From Halisarca cf. caerulea (taxonomy: Eukaryota > Porifera > Demospongiae > Chondrillida > Halisarcidae): 64,000 nt of DNA. The stretch covers positions 113,501-177,500 of the forward strand of contig CAUJGJ010000453.1 in assembly GCA_963170055.1 (NCBI GenBank), in the 5' to 3' direction. Below, in pieces: positions 1 through 13,600 of the stretch. The notes under the pieces are model-generated. The model searched no databases. It was not told the origin of the DNA and saw nothing but the letters and a program-made list of their open reading frames with translations. Position 1 is the first letter of the stretch; each line of letters opens with the position of its first letter. Both the position numbers and the translations under genes were made by a program.

Positions 1-2906
1 TACCAATATTTGGCACTAGCACCACGAACATTCCCAGTGGACACACATGACATTTCTGAAGTGCTGTGGGCGTATTTGTGTAGTGTTGGATATGCTGGTG
101 CTAATACCAATATTTGGCACTAGCACCACGCACATTCCCAGTGGACCCACATAACCTTTCTGAAGTGCTGTGGGCGTATTTGTGTAGTGTTGGATATGCT
201 GGTGCTAATACCAATATTTGGCACTAGCACAACGCACATTCCCAGTAGACACACATGAAGTTTCTGAAGTGCTGTGGGCGTATTTGTGTAGTGTTGGATA
301 TGCTGGTGCTAATACCAATATTTGGCACTAGCACCACGCACATTCCCAGTGGACACACATGAAGTTTCTTAACTACTGTGGGCGTATTTGTGTAATGTTT
401 GATATGCTGGTGCTAATGGGATTATTTGGCACTAGCACCACGCACATTAGCAGTGGACACTCATGAAGTATTCTTAACTACTGTGGGCGTATTTGTGTAA
501 TGTTGGGTATGCTGGTGCTAATACCAATATTTGGCACTAGCACCACGCACATTCCCAGTGGACACACGAAGTTTCTTAACTACTGTGGGAGTATTTGTGT
601 AGTGTTGGATATGCTGGTGCTAATACCAATATTTGGCACTAGCACCACGCACATTCCCGGTGGACACACATGACCTTTCTGAAGTGCTGTGGGCGTATTT
701 GTGTAGTGTTGGATATGCTGGTGCTAATACCAATATTTGGCACTAGCACCACGCACATTCCCAGTGGACACACATGAAGTTTGTTAAATACTGTGGGCGT
801 ATTTGTGTAATGTTGGATATGCTGGTGCTAATACCAATATTTGGCACTAGCACCACGCACATTCCCAGTGGACACACATGCCTTTTCTGAAGTGCTGTGG
901 GCGTATTTGTGTAGTGTTGGATATGCTGGTGCTAATACCAATATTTGGCACTAGCACCACGCACATTCCCAGTGGACACACATGAAGTTTCTTAACTACT
1001 GTGGGCGTATTTGTGTAATGTTTGATATGCTTGTGCTAATGCGAATATTTGGCACTAGCACCACGCACATTAACAGTGGACACTCATGAAGTTTCTTAAC
1101 TACTGTGGGCGTATTTGTGTAATGTTGGATATGTTGGTGCTAATACCAATATTTGGCACTAGCACCACGCACATTCCCAGTGGACACACGAAGTTTCTTA
1201 ACTACTGTGGGAGTATTTGTGTAGTGTTGGATATGCTGGTGCTAATACCAATATTTGGCACTAGCACCACGCACATTCCCAGTGGACACACATGATCTTT
1301 CTGAAGTGCTGTGGACGTATTTGTGTAGAGTTGGATATGCTGGTGCTAATACCAATATTTGGCACTAGCACCACGCACATTCCCAGTGGACACACATGAC
1401 CTTTCTGAAGTGCTGTGGGCGTATTTGTGTAGTGTTGGATATGCTGGTGCTAATACCAATATTTGGCACTAGCACCACGAACATTCCCAGTGGACACACA
1501 TGACATTTCTGAAGTGCTGTGGGCGTATTTGTGTAGTGTTGGATATGCTGGTGCTAATACCAATATTTGGCACTAGCACCACGCACATTCCCAGTGGACC
1601 CACATGACCTTTCTGAAGTGCTGTGGGCGTATTTGTGTAGTGTTGGATATGCTGGTGCTAATACCAATATTTGGCACTAGCACAACGCACATTCCCAGTA
1701 GACACACATGAAGTTTCTGAAGTGCTGTGGGCGTATTTGTGTAGTGTTGGATATGCTGGTGCTAATACCAATATTTGGCACTAGCACCACGCACATTCCC
1801 AGTGGACACACATGAAGTTTCTTAACTACTGTGGGCGTATTTGTGTAATGTTTGATATGCTGGTGCTAATGGGAATATTTGGCACTAGCACCACGCACAT
1901 TAGCAGTGGACACTCATGAAGTATTCTTAACTACTGTGGGCGTATTTGTGTAATGTTGGGTATGCTGGTGCTAATACCAATATTTGGCACTAGCACCACG
2001 CACATTCCCAGTGGACACACGAAGTTTCTTAACTACTGTGGGAGTATTTGTGTAGTGTTGGATATGCTGGTGCTAATACCAATATTTGGCACTAGCACCA
2101 CGCACATTCCCGGTGGACACACATGACCTTTCTGAAGTGCTGTGGGCGTATTTGTGTAGTGTTGGATATGCTGGTGCTAATACCAATATTTGGCACTAGC
2201 ACCACGCACATTCCCAGTGGACACACATGAAGTTTGTTAACTACTGTGGGCGTATTTGTGTAATGTTGGATATGCTGGTGCTAATACCAATATTTGGCAC
2301 TAGCACCACGCACATTCCCAGTGGACACACATGCCTTTTCTGAAGTGCTGTGGGCGTATTTGTGTAGTGTTGGATATGCTGGTGCTAATACCAATATTTG
2401 GCACTAGCACCACGCACATTCCCAGTGGACACACATGAAGTTTCTTAACTACTGTGGGCGTATTTGTGTAATGTTTGATATGCTTGTGCTAATGCGAATA
2501 TTTGGCACTAGCACCACGCACATTAACAGTGGACACTCATGAAGTTTCTTAACTACTGTGGGCGTATTTGTGTAATGTTGGATATGCTGGTGCTAATACC
2601 AATATTTGGCACTAGCACCACGCACATTCCCAGTGGACACACGAAGTTTCTTAACTACTGTGGGAGTATTTGTGTAGTGTTGGATATGCTGGTGCTAATA
2701 CCAATATTTGGCACTAGCACCACGCACATTCCCAGTGGACACACATGACCTTTCTGAAGTGCTGTGGTCGTATTTGTGTAGTGTTGGATATGCTGGTGCT
2801 AATACCAATATTTGGCACTAGCACCACGCACATTCCCAGTGGACACACATGACCTTTCTGAAGTGCTGTGGGCGTATTCGTGTAGTGTTGGATATGCTGG
2901 TGCTAA
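1..2906 (+). repeat. 1,453-bp higher-order repeat, 14 monomers, two copies
   Basis: Diagnostic variants recur exactly 1,453 bp apart: ACGAACATTCCC followed by TGACATTTCTG near 28 and 1,481, and the TTAACTACTG pair starting at 1,086 and 2,539. The size fits 14 monomers: eleven of 104 bp, two of 102 bp and one of 105 bp. The copies differ at few positions, for example GTAGAGTTGG near 1,325 against GTAGTGTTGG. The second copy ends near 2,906, where the order of monomer types changes. Confidence 0.9.
96..128. other. Conserved dyad (hairpin) in the satellite monomer, first complete example
   Basis: The arm TGGTGCTAATACCAA (96-110) is followed by the 3-nt loop TAT and the arm TTGGCACTAGCACCA (114-128). 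The arms pair at 13 of 15 positions. The two exceptions are A opposite C on the plus strand, which become G-U wobbles in a minus-strand transcript, so minus-strand RNA could form an unbroken 15-bp stem. The same dyad is present in nearly every monomer of the array. Whether it forms in vivo is not known. Confidence 0.8.
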
Positions 2907-5486
2907 TACCAATATTTGGCACTAGCACCACGCACATTCCCAGTGGACACACATGACCTTTCTGAAGTGCTGTGGGCGTATTTGTGTAGTGTTGGATATG
3001 CTGGTGCTAATACCAATATTTGGCACTAGCACCACGCACATTCCCAGTGGACACACATGACCTTTCTGAAGTGCTGTGGGCGTATTTGTGTAGTGTTGGA
3101 TATGCACGTGCTAATACCAATATTTGGCACTAGCACAACGCACATTCCCAGCAGACACACATGAAGTTTCTGAAGTGCTGTGGGAGTATTTGTGTAGTGT
3201 TGGATATGCTGGTGCTAATACCAATATTTGGCACTAGCACCACGCACATTCCCAGTGGACACACATGAAGTTTCTTAACTACTGTGGGCGTATTTGTGTA
3301 ATGTTTGATATGCTGGTGCTAATGGGAATATTTGGCACTAGCACCACGCACATTAGCAGTGGACACTCATGAAGTATTCTTAACTACTGTGGGCGTATTT
3401 GTGTAATGTTGGGTATGCTGGTGCTAATACCAATATTTGGCACTAGCACCACGCACATTCCCAGTGGACACACATGAAGTTTCTTAACTACTGTGGGAGT
3501 ATTTGTGTAGTGTTGGATATGCTGGTGCTAATACCAATATTTGACACTAGCACCACGCACATTCCCAGTGGACACACAAGACCTTTCTGAAGTGTTTTGG
3601 GCGTATTTGTGTAGTGTTGGATATGCTGGTGCTAATACCAATATTTGGCACTAGCACCACGCACATTCCCAGTGGACACACGAAGTTTCTTAACTACTGT
3701 GGGAGTATTTGTGTAGTGTTGGATATGCTGGTGCTAATACCAATATTTGGCACTAGCACCACGCACATTCCCAGTAGACACACATGACTTTTCTGAAGTG
3801 CTTTGGGCGTATTTGTGTAGTGTTGGATATGCTGACGCTAATACCAATATTTGGCACTAGAACACGCACATTCCCAGTGGACACACATGACTTTTCTGAA
3901 GTGCTGTGGGCGTATTTGTGTAGTGTTGGATATGCTGGTGCTAATACCAATATTTGGCACTAGCACCACGCACATTCCCAGTGGACACACATGAAGTTTG
4001 TTAACTACTGTGGGCGTACTTGTGTAATGTTGGATATGCTGGTGCTAATACCAATAATTTGGCACTAGCACCACGCACATTCCCAGTGGACACACATGCC
4101 TATTCTGAAGTGCTGTGGGCGTATTTGTGTAGTGTTGTATATGCTGGTGCTAATACCAATATTTGGCACTAGCACCACGCACATTCCCATTGGACACACA
4201 TGAAGTTTCTTAACTACTGTGGGCGTATTTGTGTAATGTTGGATATGCTGGTTCTAATACCAATATTTGGCACTAGCACCACGCACATTCCCAGTGGACA
4301 CACATGAAGTTTCTTGACTACTGTGGGCGTATTTGAGTAATGTTTGATATGCTGGTGCTAATGCGAATATTTGGCACTAGCACCACGCACATTAGCAGTG
4401 GACACTCATGAAGTTTCTCAACTACTGTGGGCGTATTTGTGTAATGTTGGATATGCTGGTGCTAATACCAACATTTGGAACTAGCACCACGCACATTCCC
4501 AGTGGACACACGAAGTTTCTTAACTACTGTGGGAGTATTTGTGTAGTGTTGGATATGCTGGTGCTAATACAAATATTTGGCACTAGCACCACGCACATTC
4601 CCAGTGGACACACGAAGTTTCTTAACTACTGTGGGAGTATTTGTGTAGTGTTGGATATGCTGGTGCTAATACAAATATTTGGCACTAGCACCACGCACAT
4701 TCCCAGTGGACACACGAAGTTTCTTAACTACTGTGGGAGTATTTGTGTAGTGTTGGATATGCTGGTGCTAATACCAATATTTGGCACTAGCACCACGCAC
4801 ATTCCCAGTGGACACACATGACCTTTCTGAAGTGCTGTGGGCGTATTTGTGTAGTGTTGGATATGCTGGTGCTAATACCAATATTTGGCACTAGCACCAC
4901 GCACATTCCCAGTGGACACACATGAAGTTTGTTAACTACTGTGGGCGTATTTGTGTAATGTTGGATATGCTGGTGCTAATACCAATATTTGGCACTAGCA
5001 CCACGCACATTCCCAGTGGACACACATGCCTTTTCTGAAGTGCTGTGGGCGTATTTGTTTAGTGTTGTATATGCTGGTGCTAATACCAATATTTGGCACT
5101 AGCACCACGCACATTCCCAGTGGACACACATGACCTTTCTGAAGTGCTGTGGTCGTATTTGTGTAGTGTTGGATATGCTGGTGCTAATACCAATATTTGG
5201 CACTAGCACCACGCACATTCCCAGTGGACACACATGACCTTTCTGAAGTGCTGTGGACGTATTTGTGTAGTGTTGGATATGCTGGTGCTAATACCAATAT
5301 TTGGCACTAGCACCACGCACATTCCCAGTGGACACACATGACCTTTCTGAAGTGCTGTGGGCGTATTTGTGTAGTGTTGGATATGCTGGTGCTAATACCA
5401 ATATTTGGCACTAGCACCACGCACATTCCCAGTGGACTAACATGACCTTTCTGAAGTGCTGTGGGCGTATTTGTGTAGTGTAGGAT
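2907..5486 (+). repeat. Satellite segment without a clear long period, including a run of 102-bp monomers
   Basis: Monomer types seen elsewhere occur here in an irregular order. The segment begins with a CACGTG-bearing monomer (3,105-3,110) and a GAAGTATTCTT monomer near 3,372. From about 4,501 to 4,812 there are three consecutive 102-bp monomers, the first two sharing a private change (ATACAAATATT). This is a very local expansion, and it creates the longest frame in the array (4,408-4,821, 137 codons). That frame is a product of periodicity, not a gene. Confidence 0.85.
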
Positions 5487-8400
5487 ATGCTGGTGCTAAT
5501 ACCAATATTTGGCAATAGCACCACGCACATTCCCAGTGGACACACGAAGTTTCTTAACTACTGTGGGAGTATTTGTGTAGTGTTGGATATGCTGGTGCTA
5601 CTACCAATATTTGGCACTAGCACCACGCACATTCCCAGTGGACACACGAAGTTTCTTAACTACTGTGGGAGAATTTGTGTAGTGTTGGATATGCTGGTGC
5701 TAATACCAATATTTGGCACTAGCACCACGCACATTCCCAGTGGACACACATGACCTTTCTGAAGTGCTTTGGGCGTATTTGTGTAGTGTTGGATATGCTT
5801 GTGCAAATACCAATATTTGGCACTAGCACCACGCACATTCCCAGTGGACACACATGACCTTTCTGAAGTGCTGTGGGCGTATTTGTGTAGTGTTGGATAT
5901 GCTGGTGCTAATACCAATATTTGGCACTAGCACCACGCACATTCCCAGTGGACACACATGACCTTTCTGAAGTTCTTTGGGCGTATTTGTGTAGTGTTGG
6001 ATATGCTGGTGCAAATACCAATATTTGGCACTAGCACCACGCACATTCCCAGTGGACACACATGACCTTTCTGAAGTGCTGTGGGCGTATTTGTGTAGTG
6101 TTGGATATGCTGGTGCTAATACCAATATTTGGCACTAGCACCACGCACATTCCCAGTGGACACACATGACCTTTCTGAAGTGCTGTGGGCGTATTTGTGT
6201 AGTGTTGGATATGCTGGTGCTAATACCAATATTTGGCACTAGCACCACGCACATTCCCAGTGGACACACATGAAGTTTCTTAACTACTGTGGGCGTATTT
6301 GTGTAATGTTTGATATGCTTGTGCTAATTCGAATATTTGGCACTAGCACCACACACATTAACAGTGGACACTCATGAAGTTTCTTAACTACTGTGGGCGT
6401 ATTTGTGTAATGTTGGATATGCTGGTGCTAATACCAATATTTGGCACTAGCACCACGCACATTCCCAGTGGACACACGAAGTTTCTTAACTACTGTGGGA
6501 GTATTTGTGTAGTGTTGGATATGCTGGTGCTAATACCAATATTTGGCACTAGCACCACGCACATTCCCAGTGGATACACATGACCTTTCTGAAGTGCTGT
6601 GGTCGTATTTGTGTAGTGTTGGATATGCTGGTGCTAATACCAATATTTGGCACTAGCACCACGCACATTCCCAGTGGACACACATGACCTTTCTGAAGTG
6701 CTGTGGGCGTATTTGTGTAGTGTTGTATATGCTGGTGCTAATACCAATATTTGGCACTAGCACCACGCACATTCCCAGTGGACACACATGACCTTTCTGA
6801 AGTGCTGTGGGCGTATTTGTGTAGTGTTGGATATGCACGTGCTAATACCAATATTTGGCACTAGCACAACGCACATTCCCAGCAGACACACATGAAGTTT
6901 CTAAAGTGCTGTGGGCGTATTTGTGTAGTGTTGGATATGCTGGTGCTAATACCAATATTTGGCACTAGCACCACGCACATTCCCAGTGGACACACATGAA
7001 GTTTCTTAACTACTGTGGGCGTATTTGTGTAACGTTTGATATGCTGGTGCTAATGGGAATATTTGGCACTAGCACCACGCACATTAGCAGTGGACACTCA
7101 TGAAGTATTCTTAACTACTGTGGGCGTATTTGTGTAATGTTGGGTATGCTGGTGCTAATACCAATATTTGGCACTAGCACCACGCACATTCCCAGTGGAC
7201 ACACGAAGTTTCTTAACTACTGTGGGAGTATTTGTGTAGTGTTGGATATGCTGGTGCTAATACCAATATTTGGCACTAGCACCACGCACATTCCCAGTGG
7301 ACACACATGACCTTTCTGAAGTGCTGTGGGCGTATTTGTGTAGTGTTGGATATGCTGGTGCTAATACCAATATTTGGCAATAGCACCGCGCACATTCCCA
7401 GTGGACACACGAAGTTTCTTAACTACTGTGGGAGTATTTGTGTAGTGTTGGATATGCTGGTGCTAATACCAATATTTGGCACTAGCACCACGCACATTCC
7501 CAGTGGACACACGAAGTTTCTTAACTACTGTGGGAGAATTTGTGTAGTGTTGGATATGCTGGTGCTAATACCAATATTTGGCACTAGCACCACGCACATT
7601 CCCAGTGGACACACATGACCTTTCTGAAGTGCTTTGGGCGTATTTGTGTAGTGTTGGATATGCTTGTGCAAATACCAATATTTGGCACTAGCACCACGCA
7701 CATTCCCAGTGGACACACATGACCTTTCTGAAGTGCTGTGGGCGTATTTGTGTAGTGTTGGATATGCTGGTGCAAATACCAATATTTGGCACTAGCACCA
7801 CGCACATTCCCAGTGGACACACATGACCTTTCTGAAGTGCTGTGGGCGTATTTGTGTAGTGTTGGATATGCTGGTGCTAATACCAATATTTGGCACTAGC
7901 ACCACGCACATTCCCAGTGGACACACATGACCTTTCTGAAGTGCTGTGGGCGTATTTGTGTAGTGTTGGATATGCTGGTGCTAATACCAATATTTGGCAC
8001 TAACACCACGCACATTCCCAGTGGACACACATGAAGTTTCTTAACTACTGTGGGCGTATTTGTGTAATGTTTGATATGCTTGTGCTAATGCGAATATTTG
8101 GCACTAGCACCACACACATTAACAGTGGACACTCATGAAGTTTCTTAACTACTGTGGGCGTATTTGTGTAATGTTGGATATGCTGGTGCTAATACCAATA
8201 TTTGGCACTAGCACCACGCACATTCCCAGTGGACACACGAAGTTTCTTAACTACTGTGGGAGTATTTGTGTAGTGTTGGATATGCTGGTGCTAATACCAA
8301 TATTTGGCACTAGCACCACGCACATTCCCAGTGGACACACATGACCTTTCTGAAGTGCTGTGGTCGTGTTTTTGTAGTGTTGGATATGCTGGTGCTAATA

Positions 8401-9480
8401 CCAATATTTGGCACTAGCACCACGCACATTCCCAGTGGACACACATGACCTTTCTGAAGTGCTGTGGGCGTATTTGTGTAGTGTTGGATATGCTGGTGCT
8501 AATACCAATATTTGGCACTAGCACCACGCACATTCCCAGTGGACACACATGACCTTTCTGAAGTGCTGTGGGCGTATTTGTGTAGTGTTGGATATGCACG
8601 TGCTAATACCAATATTTGGCACTAGCACAACGCACATTCCCAGCAGACACACATGAAGTTTCTGAAGTGCTGTGGGCGTATTTGTGTAGTGTTGGATATG
8701 CTGGTGCTAATACCAATATTTGGCACTAGCACCACGCACATTCCCAGTGGACACACATGAAGTTTCTTAACTACTGTGGGCGTATTTGTGTAACGTTTGA
8801 TATGCTGGTGCTAATGGGAATATTTGGCACTAGCACCACGCACATTAGCAGTGGACACTCATGAAGTATTCTTAACTACTGTGGGCGTATTTGTGTAATG
8901 TTGGGTATGCTGGTGCTAATACCAATATTTGGCACTAGCACCACGCACATTCCCAGTGGACACACGAAGTTTCTTAACTACTGTGGGAGTATTTGTGTAG
9001 TGTTGGATATGCTGGTGCTAATACCAATATTTGGCACTAGCACCACGCACATTCCCAGTGGACACACATGACCTTTCTGAAGTGCTGTGGGCGTATTTGT
9101 GTAGTGTTGGATATGCTGGTGCTAATACCAATATTTGGCAATAGCACCGCGCACATTCCCAGTGGACACACGAAGTTTCTTAACTACTGTGGGAGTATTT
9201 GTGTAGTGTTGGATATGCTGGTGCTACTACCAATATTTGGCAGTAGCACCACGCACATTCCCAGTGGACACACGAAGTTTCTTAACTACTGTGGGAGAAT
9301 TTGTGTAGTGTTGGATATGCTGGTGCTAATACCAATATTTGGCACTAGCACCACGCACATTCCCAGTGGACACACATGACCTTTCTGAAGTGCTTTGGGC
9401 GTATTTGTGTAGTGTTGGATATGCTTGTGCAAATACCAATATTTGGCACTAGCACCACGCACATTCCCAGTGGACACACA
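5486..9480 (+). repeat. 1,761-bp higher-order repeat, 17 monomers
   Basis: Landmarks repeat at 1,761 bp: 6,374 and 8,135 (TTAACTACTG pair), 6,836 and 8,597 (CACGTG monomer), 7,307 and 9,068 (monomer with GCAATAGCACCGCG). The length equals 17 monomers, four of 102 bp and one of 105 bp. The left copy carries an extra monomer between about 5.8 and 6.1 kb, because the same landmark at 5,660 and 7,525 is 1,865 bp apart. The copies are almost identical, which implies recent duplication. Confidence 0.88.
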
Positions 9481-10471
9481 TGACCTTTCTGAAGTGCTGT
9501 GGGCGTATTTGTGTAGTGTTGGATATGCTGGTGCTAATACCAATATTTGGCAATAGCACCGCGCACATTCCCAGTGGACACACGAAGTTTCTTAACTACT
9601 GTGGGAGTATTTGTGTAGTGTTGGATATGCTGGTGCTACTACCAATATTTGGCAGTAGCACCACGCACATTCCCAGTGGACACACGAAGTTTCTTAACTA
9701 CTGTGGGAGAATTTGTGTAGTGTTGGATATGCTGGTGCTAATACCAATATTTGGCACTAGCACCACGCACATTCCCAGTGGACACACATGACCTTTCTGA
9801 AGTGCTTTGGGCGTATTTGTGTAGTGTTGGATATGCTTGTGCAAATACCAATATTTGGCACTAGCACCACGCACATTCCCAGTGGACACACATGACCTTT
9901 CTGAAGTGCTGTGGGCGTATTTGTGTAGTGTTGGATATGCTGGTGCTAATACCAATATTTGGCACTAGCACCACGCACATTCCCAGTGGACAAACATGAC
10001 CTTTCTGAAGTGCTGTGGGCGTATTTGTGTAGTGTTGGATATGCTGGTGCTAATACCAATATTTGGCAATAGCACCGCGCACATTCCCAGTGGACACACG
10101 AAGTTTCTTAACTACTGTGGGAGTATTTGTGTAGTGTTGGATATGCTGGTGCTAATACCAATATTTGGCACTAGCACCACGCACATTCCCAGTGGACACA
10201 CGAAGTTTCTTAACTACTGTGGGAGAATTTGTGTAGTGTTGGATATGCTGGTGCTAATACCAATATTTGGCACTAGCACCACGCACATTCCCAGTGGACA
10301 CACATGACCTTTCTGAAGTGCTTTGGGCGTATTTGTGTAGTGTTGGATATGCTTGTGCAAATACCAATATTTGGCACTAGCACCACGCACATTCCCAGTG
10401 GACACACATGACCTTTCTGAAGTGCTGTGGGCGTATTTGTGTAGTGTTGGATATGCTGGTGCTAATACCAA
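9068..10471 (+). repeat. 412-bp four-monomer tandem repeat, three copies
   Basis: A block of two 104-bp and two 102-bp monomers starts at 9,068, 9,480 and 9,996. The first two are 412 bp apart and share private changes (GCTACTACC and GCAGTAGCACC). The third follows after 516 bp, that is one extra 104-bp monomer, and lacks those two changes. This looks like a local amplification at the right end of the 1,761-bp repeat. Confidence 0.88.
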
Positions 10472-10609
10472 TATTTGGCACTAGCACCACGCACATTCCC
10501 AGTGGACACACATGACCTTTCTGAAGTGCTGTGGGCGTATTTGTGTAGTGTTGGATATGCTGGTGCTAATACCAATATTTGGCACTAGTACCACGCACAT
10601 TCCCAGTGG

Positions 10610-13600
10610 ACACACATGACCTTTCTGAAGTGCTGTGGGCGTATTTGTGTAGTGTTGGATATGCTGGTGCTAATACCAATATTTGGCACTAGAACAACGC
10701 ACATTCCCAGTAAACACACATGAAGTTTCTGAAGTGCTGTGGGCGTATTTGTGTAGTGTTGGATATGCTGGTGCTAATACCAATATTTGGCACTAGCACC
10801 ACGCACATTCCCAGTGGACACACATGAAGTTTGTTAACTACTGTGGGCGTATTTGTGTAATGTTGGATATGCTGGTGCTAATACCAATATTTGGCACTAG
10901 CACCACGCACATTCCCAGTGGACACACATGACTTTTCTGAAGTGCTGTGGGCGTATTTGTGTAGTGTTGGATATGCTGGTGCTAATACCAATATTTGGCT
11001 ATAGCACCACGCACATTCCTAGTGGACACACATGAAGTTTGTTAACTAATGTGGGCGTATTTGTGTAATGTTGGATATTCTGGTGCTAATACCAATATTT
11101 GGCACTAGCACCACGCACATTCCCAGTGGACACACATGACCTTTCTGAAGTGCTGTTGGCGTATTTGTGTAGTGTTGGATATGCTGGTGCTAATACCAAT
11201 ATTTGGCACTAGCACCACGCACATTCCCAGTGGACACACATGACCTTTCTGAAGTGCTGTGGGCGTATTTGTGTAGTGTTGAATATGCTGGTGCTAATAC
11301 CAATATTTGGCACTAGCACCACGCACATTTCCAGTAGACACACATGAAGTTTCTGAAGTGCTGTGGGCGTATTTGTGTAGTGTTGGATATGCTGGTGCTA
11401 ATACCAATATTTGGCACTAGCACCACGCACATTCCCAGTGGACACTCATGAAGTTTCTTAACTACTGTGGGCGTATTTGTGTAATGTTGGATATGCTGGT
11501 GCTAATACCAATATTTGGCACTAGCACCACGCACATTCCCAGTGGACACACGAAGTTTCTTAACTACTGTGGGAGTATTTGTGTAGTGTTGGATATGCTG
11601 GTGCTAATACCAATATTTGGCACTAGCACCACGCACATTCCCAGTGGACACACATGACCTTTCTGAAGTGCTGTGGTCGTATTTGTGTAGTGTTGGATAT
11701 GCTGGTGCTAATACGAATATTTGGCACTAGCACCACGCACATTCCCAGTGGACACACATGACCTTTCTGAAGTGCTGTGGGCGTATTTGTGTAGTGTTGG
11801 ATATGCTGGTGCTAATACCAATATGCGGCACTAGCACCACGCACATTCCCAGTGGACACACATGACCTTTCTGAAGTGCTGTGGGCGTATTTGTGTAGTG
11901 TTGGATATGCTGGTGCTAATACCAATATTTGGCACTAGCACCACGCACATTCCCAGTGGACACACATGACCTTTCTGAAGTGCTGTGGGCGTATTTGTGT
12001 AGTGTTGGATATGCTGGTGCTAATACCAATATTTGGCACTAGCACAACGCACATTCCCAGTAGACACACATGAAGTTTCTGAAGTGCTGTGGGCGTATTT
12101 GTGTAGTGTTGGATATGCTGGTGCTAATACCAATATTTGGCACTAGCACCACGCACATTCCCAGTGGACACACATGAAGTTTCTTAACTACTGTGGGCGT
12201 ATTTGTGTAATGTTGGATATGCTGGTGCTAATGGGAATATTTGGCACGAGCACCACGCACATTAGCAGTGGACACTCATGAAGTATTCTTAACTACTGTG
12301 GGCGTATTTGTGTAATGTTGGATATGCTGGTGCTAATACATATATTTGGCACTAGCACCACGCACATTCCCAGTGGACACACGAAGTTTCTTAACTACTG
12401 TGGGAGTATTTGTGTAGTGTTGGATATGCTGGTGCTAATACCAATATTTGGCACTAGCACCACGCACATTCCCAGTGGACACACATGACCTTTCTGAAGT
12501 GCTGTGGGCGTATTTGTGTAGTGTTGGATATGCTGGTGCTAATACCAATATTTGGCAATAGCACCGCGCACATTCCCAGTGGACACACGAAGTTTCTTAA
12601 CTACTGTGGGAGTATTTGTGTAGTGTTGGATATGCTGGTGCTAATACCAATATTTGGCACTAGCACCACGCACATTCCCAGTGGACACACATGACCTTTC
12701 TGAAGTGCTTTGGGCGTATTTGTGTAGTGTTGGATATGCTGGTGCAAATACCAATATTTGGCACTAGCACCACGCACATTCCCAGTGGACACACATGACC
12801 TTTCTGAAGTGCTGTGGGCGTATTTGTGTAGTGTTGGATATGCTGGTGCTAATACCAATATTTGGCACTAGCACCACGCACATTCCCAGTGGACACACAT
12901 GACCTTTCTGAAGTGCTGTGGGCGTATTTGTGTAGTGTTGGATATGCTGGTGCTAATACCAATATTTGGCACTAGCACCACGCACATTCCCAGTGGACAC
13001 ACATGACCTTTCTGAAGTGCTGTGGGCGTATTTGTGTAGTGTTGGATATGCTGGTGCTAATACCAATATTTGGCACTAGCACCACGCACATTCCCAGTGG
13101 ACACACATGAAGTTTGTTAACTACTGTGGGCGTATTTGTGTAATGTTGGATATGCTGGTGCTAATACCAATATTTGGCACTAGCACCACGCACATTCCCA
13201 GTTGACACACATGACTTTTCTGAAGTGCTGTGGGCGTATTTGTGTAGTGTTGGATATGCTTGTGCTAATACCAATATTTGGCCCTAGCACCACGCACATT
13301 CCTAGTGGACACACATGAAGTTTGTTAACTAATGTGGGCGTATTTGTGTAATGTTGGATATTCTGGTGCTAATATAAATATTTGGCACTAGCACCACGCA
13401 CATTCCCAGTGGACACACATGACCTTTCTGAAGTGCTGTGGGCGTATTTGTGTAGTGTTGGATATGCTGGTGCTAATACCAATATTTGGCACTAGCACCA
13501 CGCACATTCCCAGTGGACACACATGAAGTTTGTTAACTACTGTGGGCGTATTTGTGTAATGTTGGATATGCTGGTGCTAATACCAATATTTGGCACTAGC

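Noticed and set aside
106..118. CArG box or CCAAT promoter element in CCAATATTTGG
   Set aside because: The A/T core is 7 rather than 6 bases, and the motif is simply the centre of the monomer dyad, repeated in every unit without any gene nearby.
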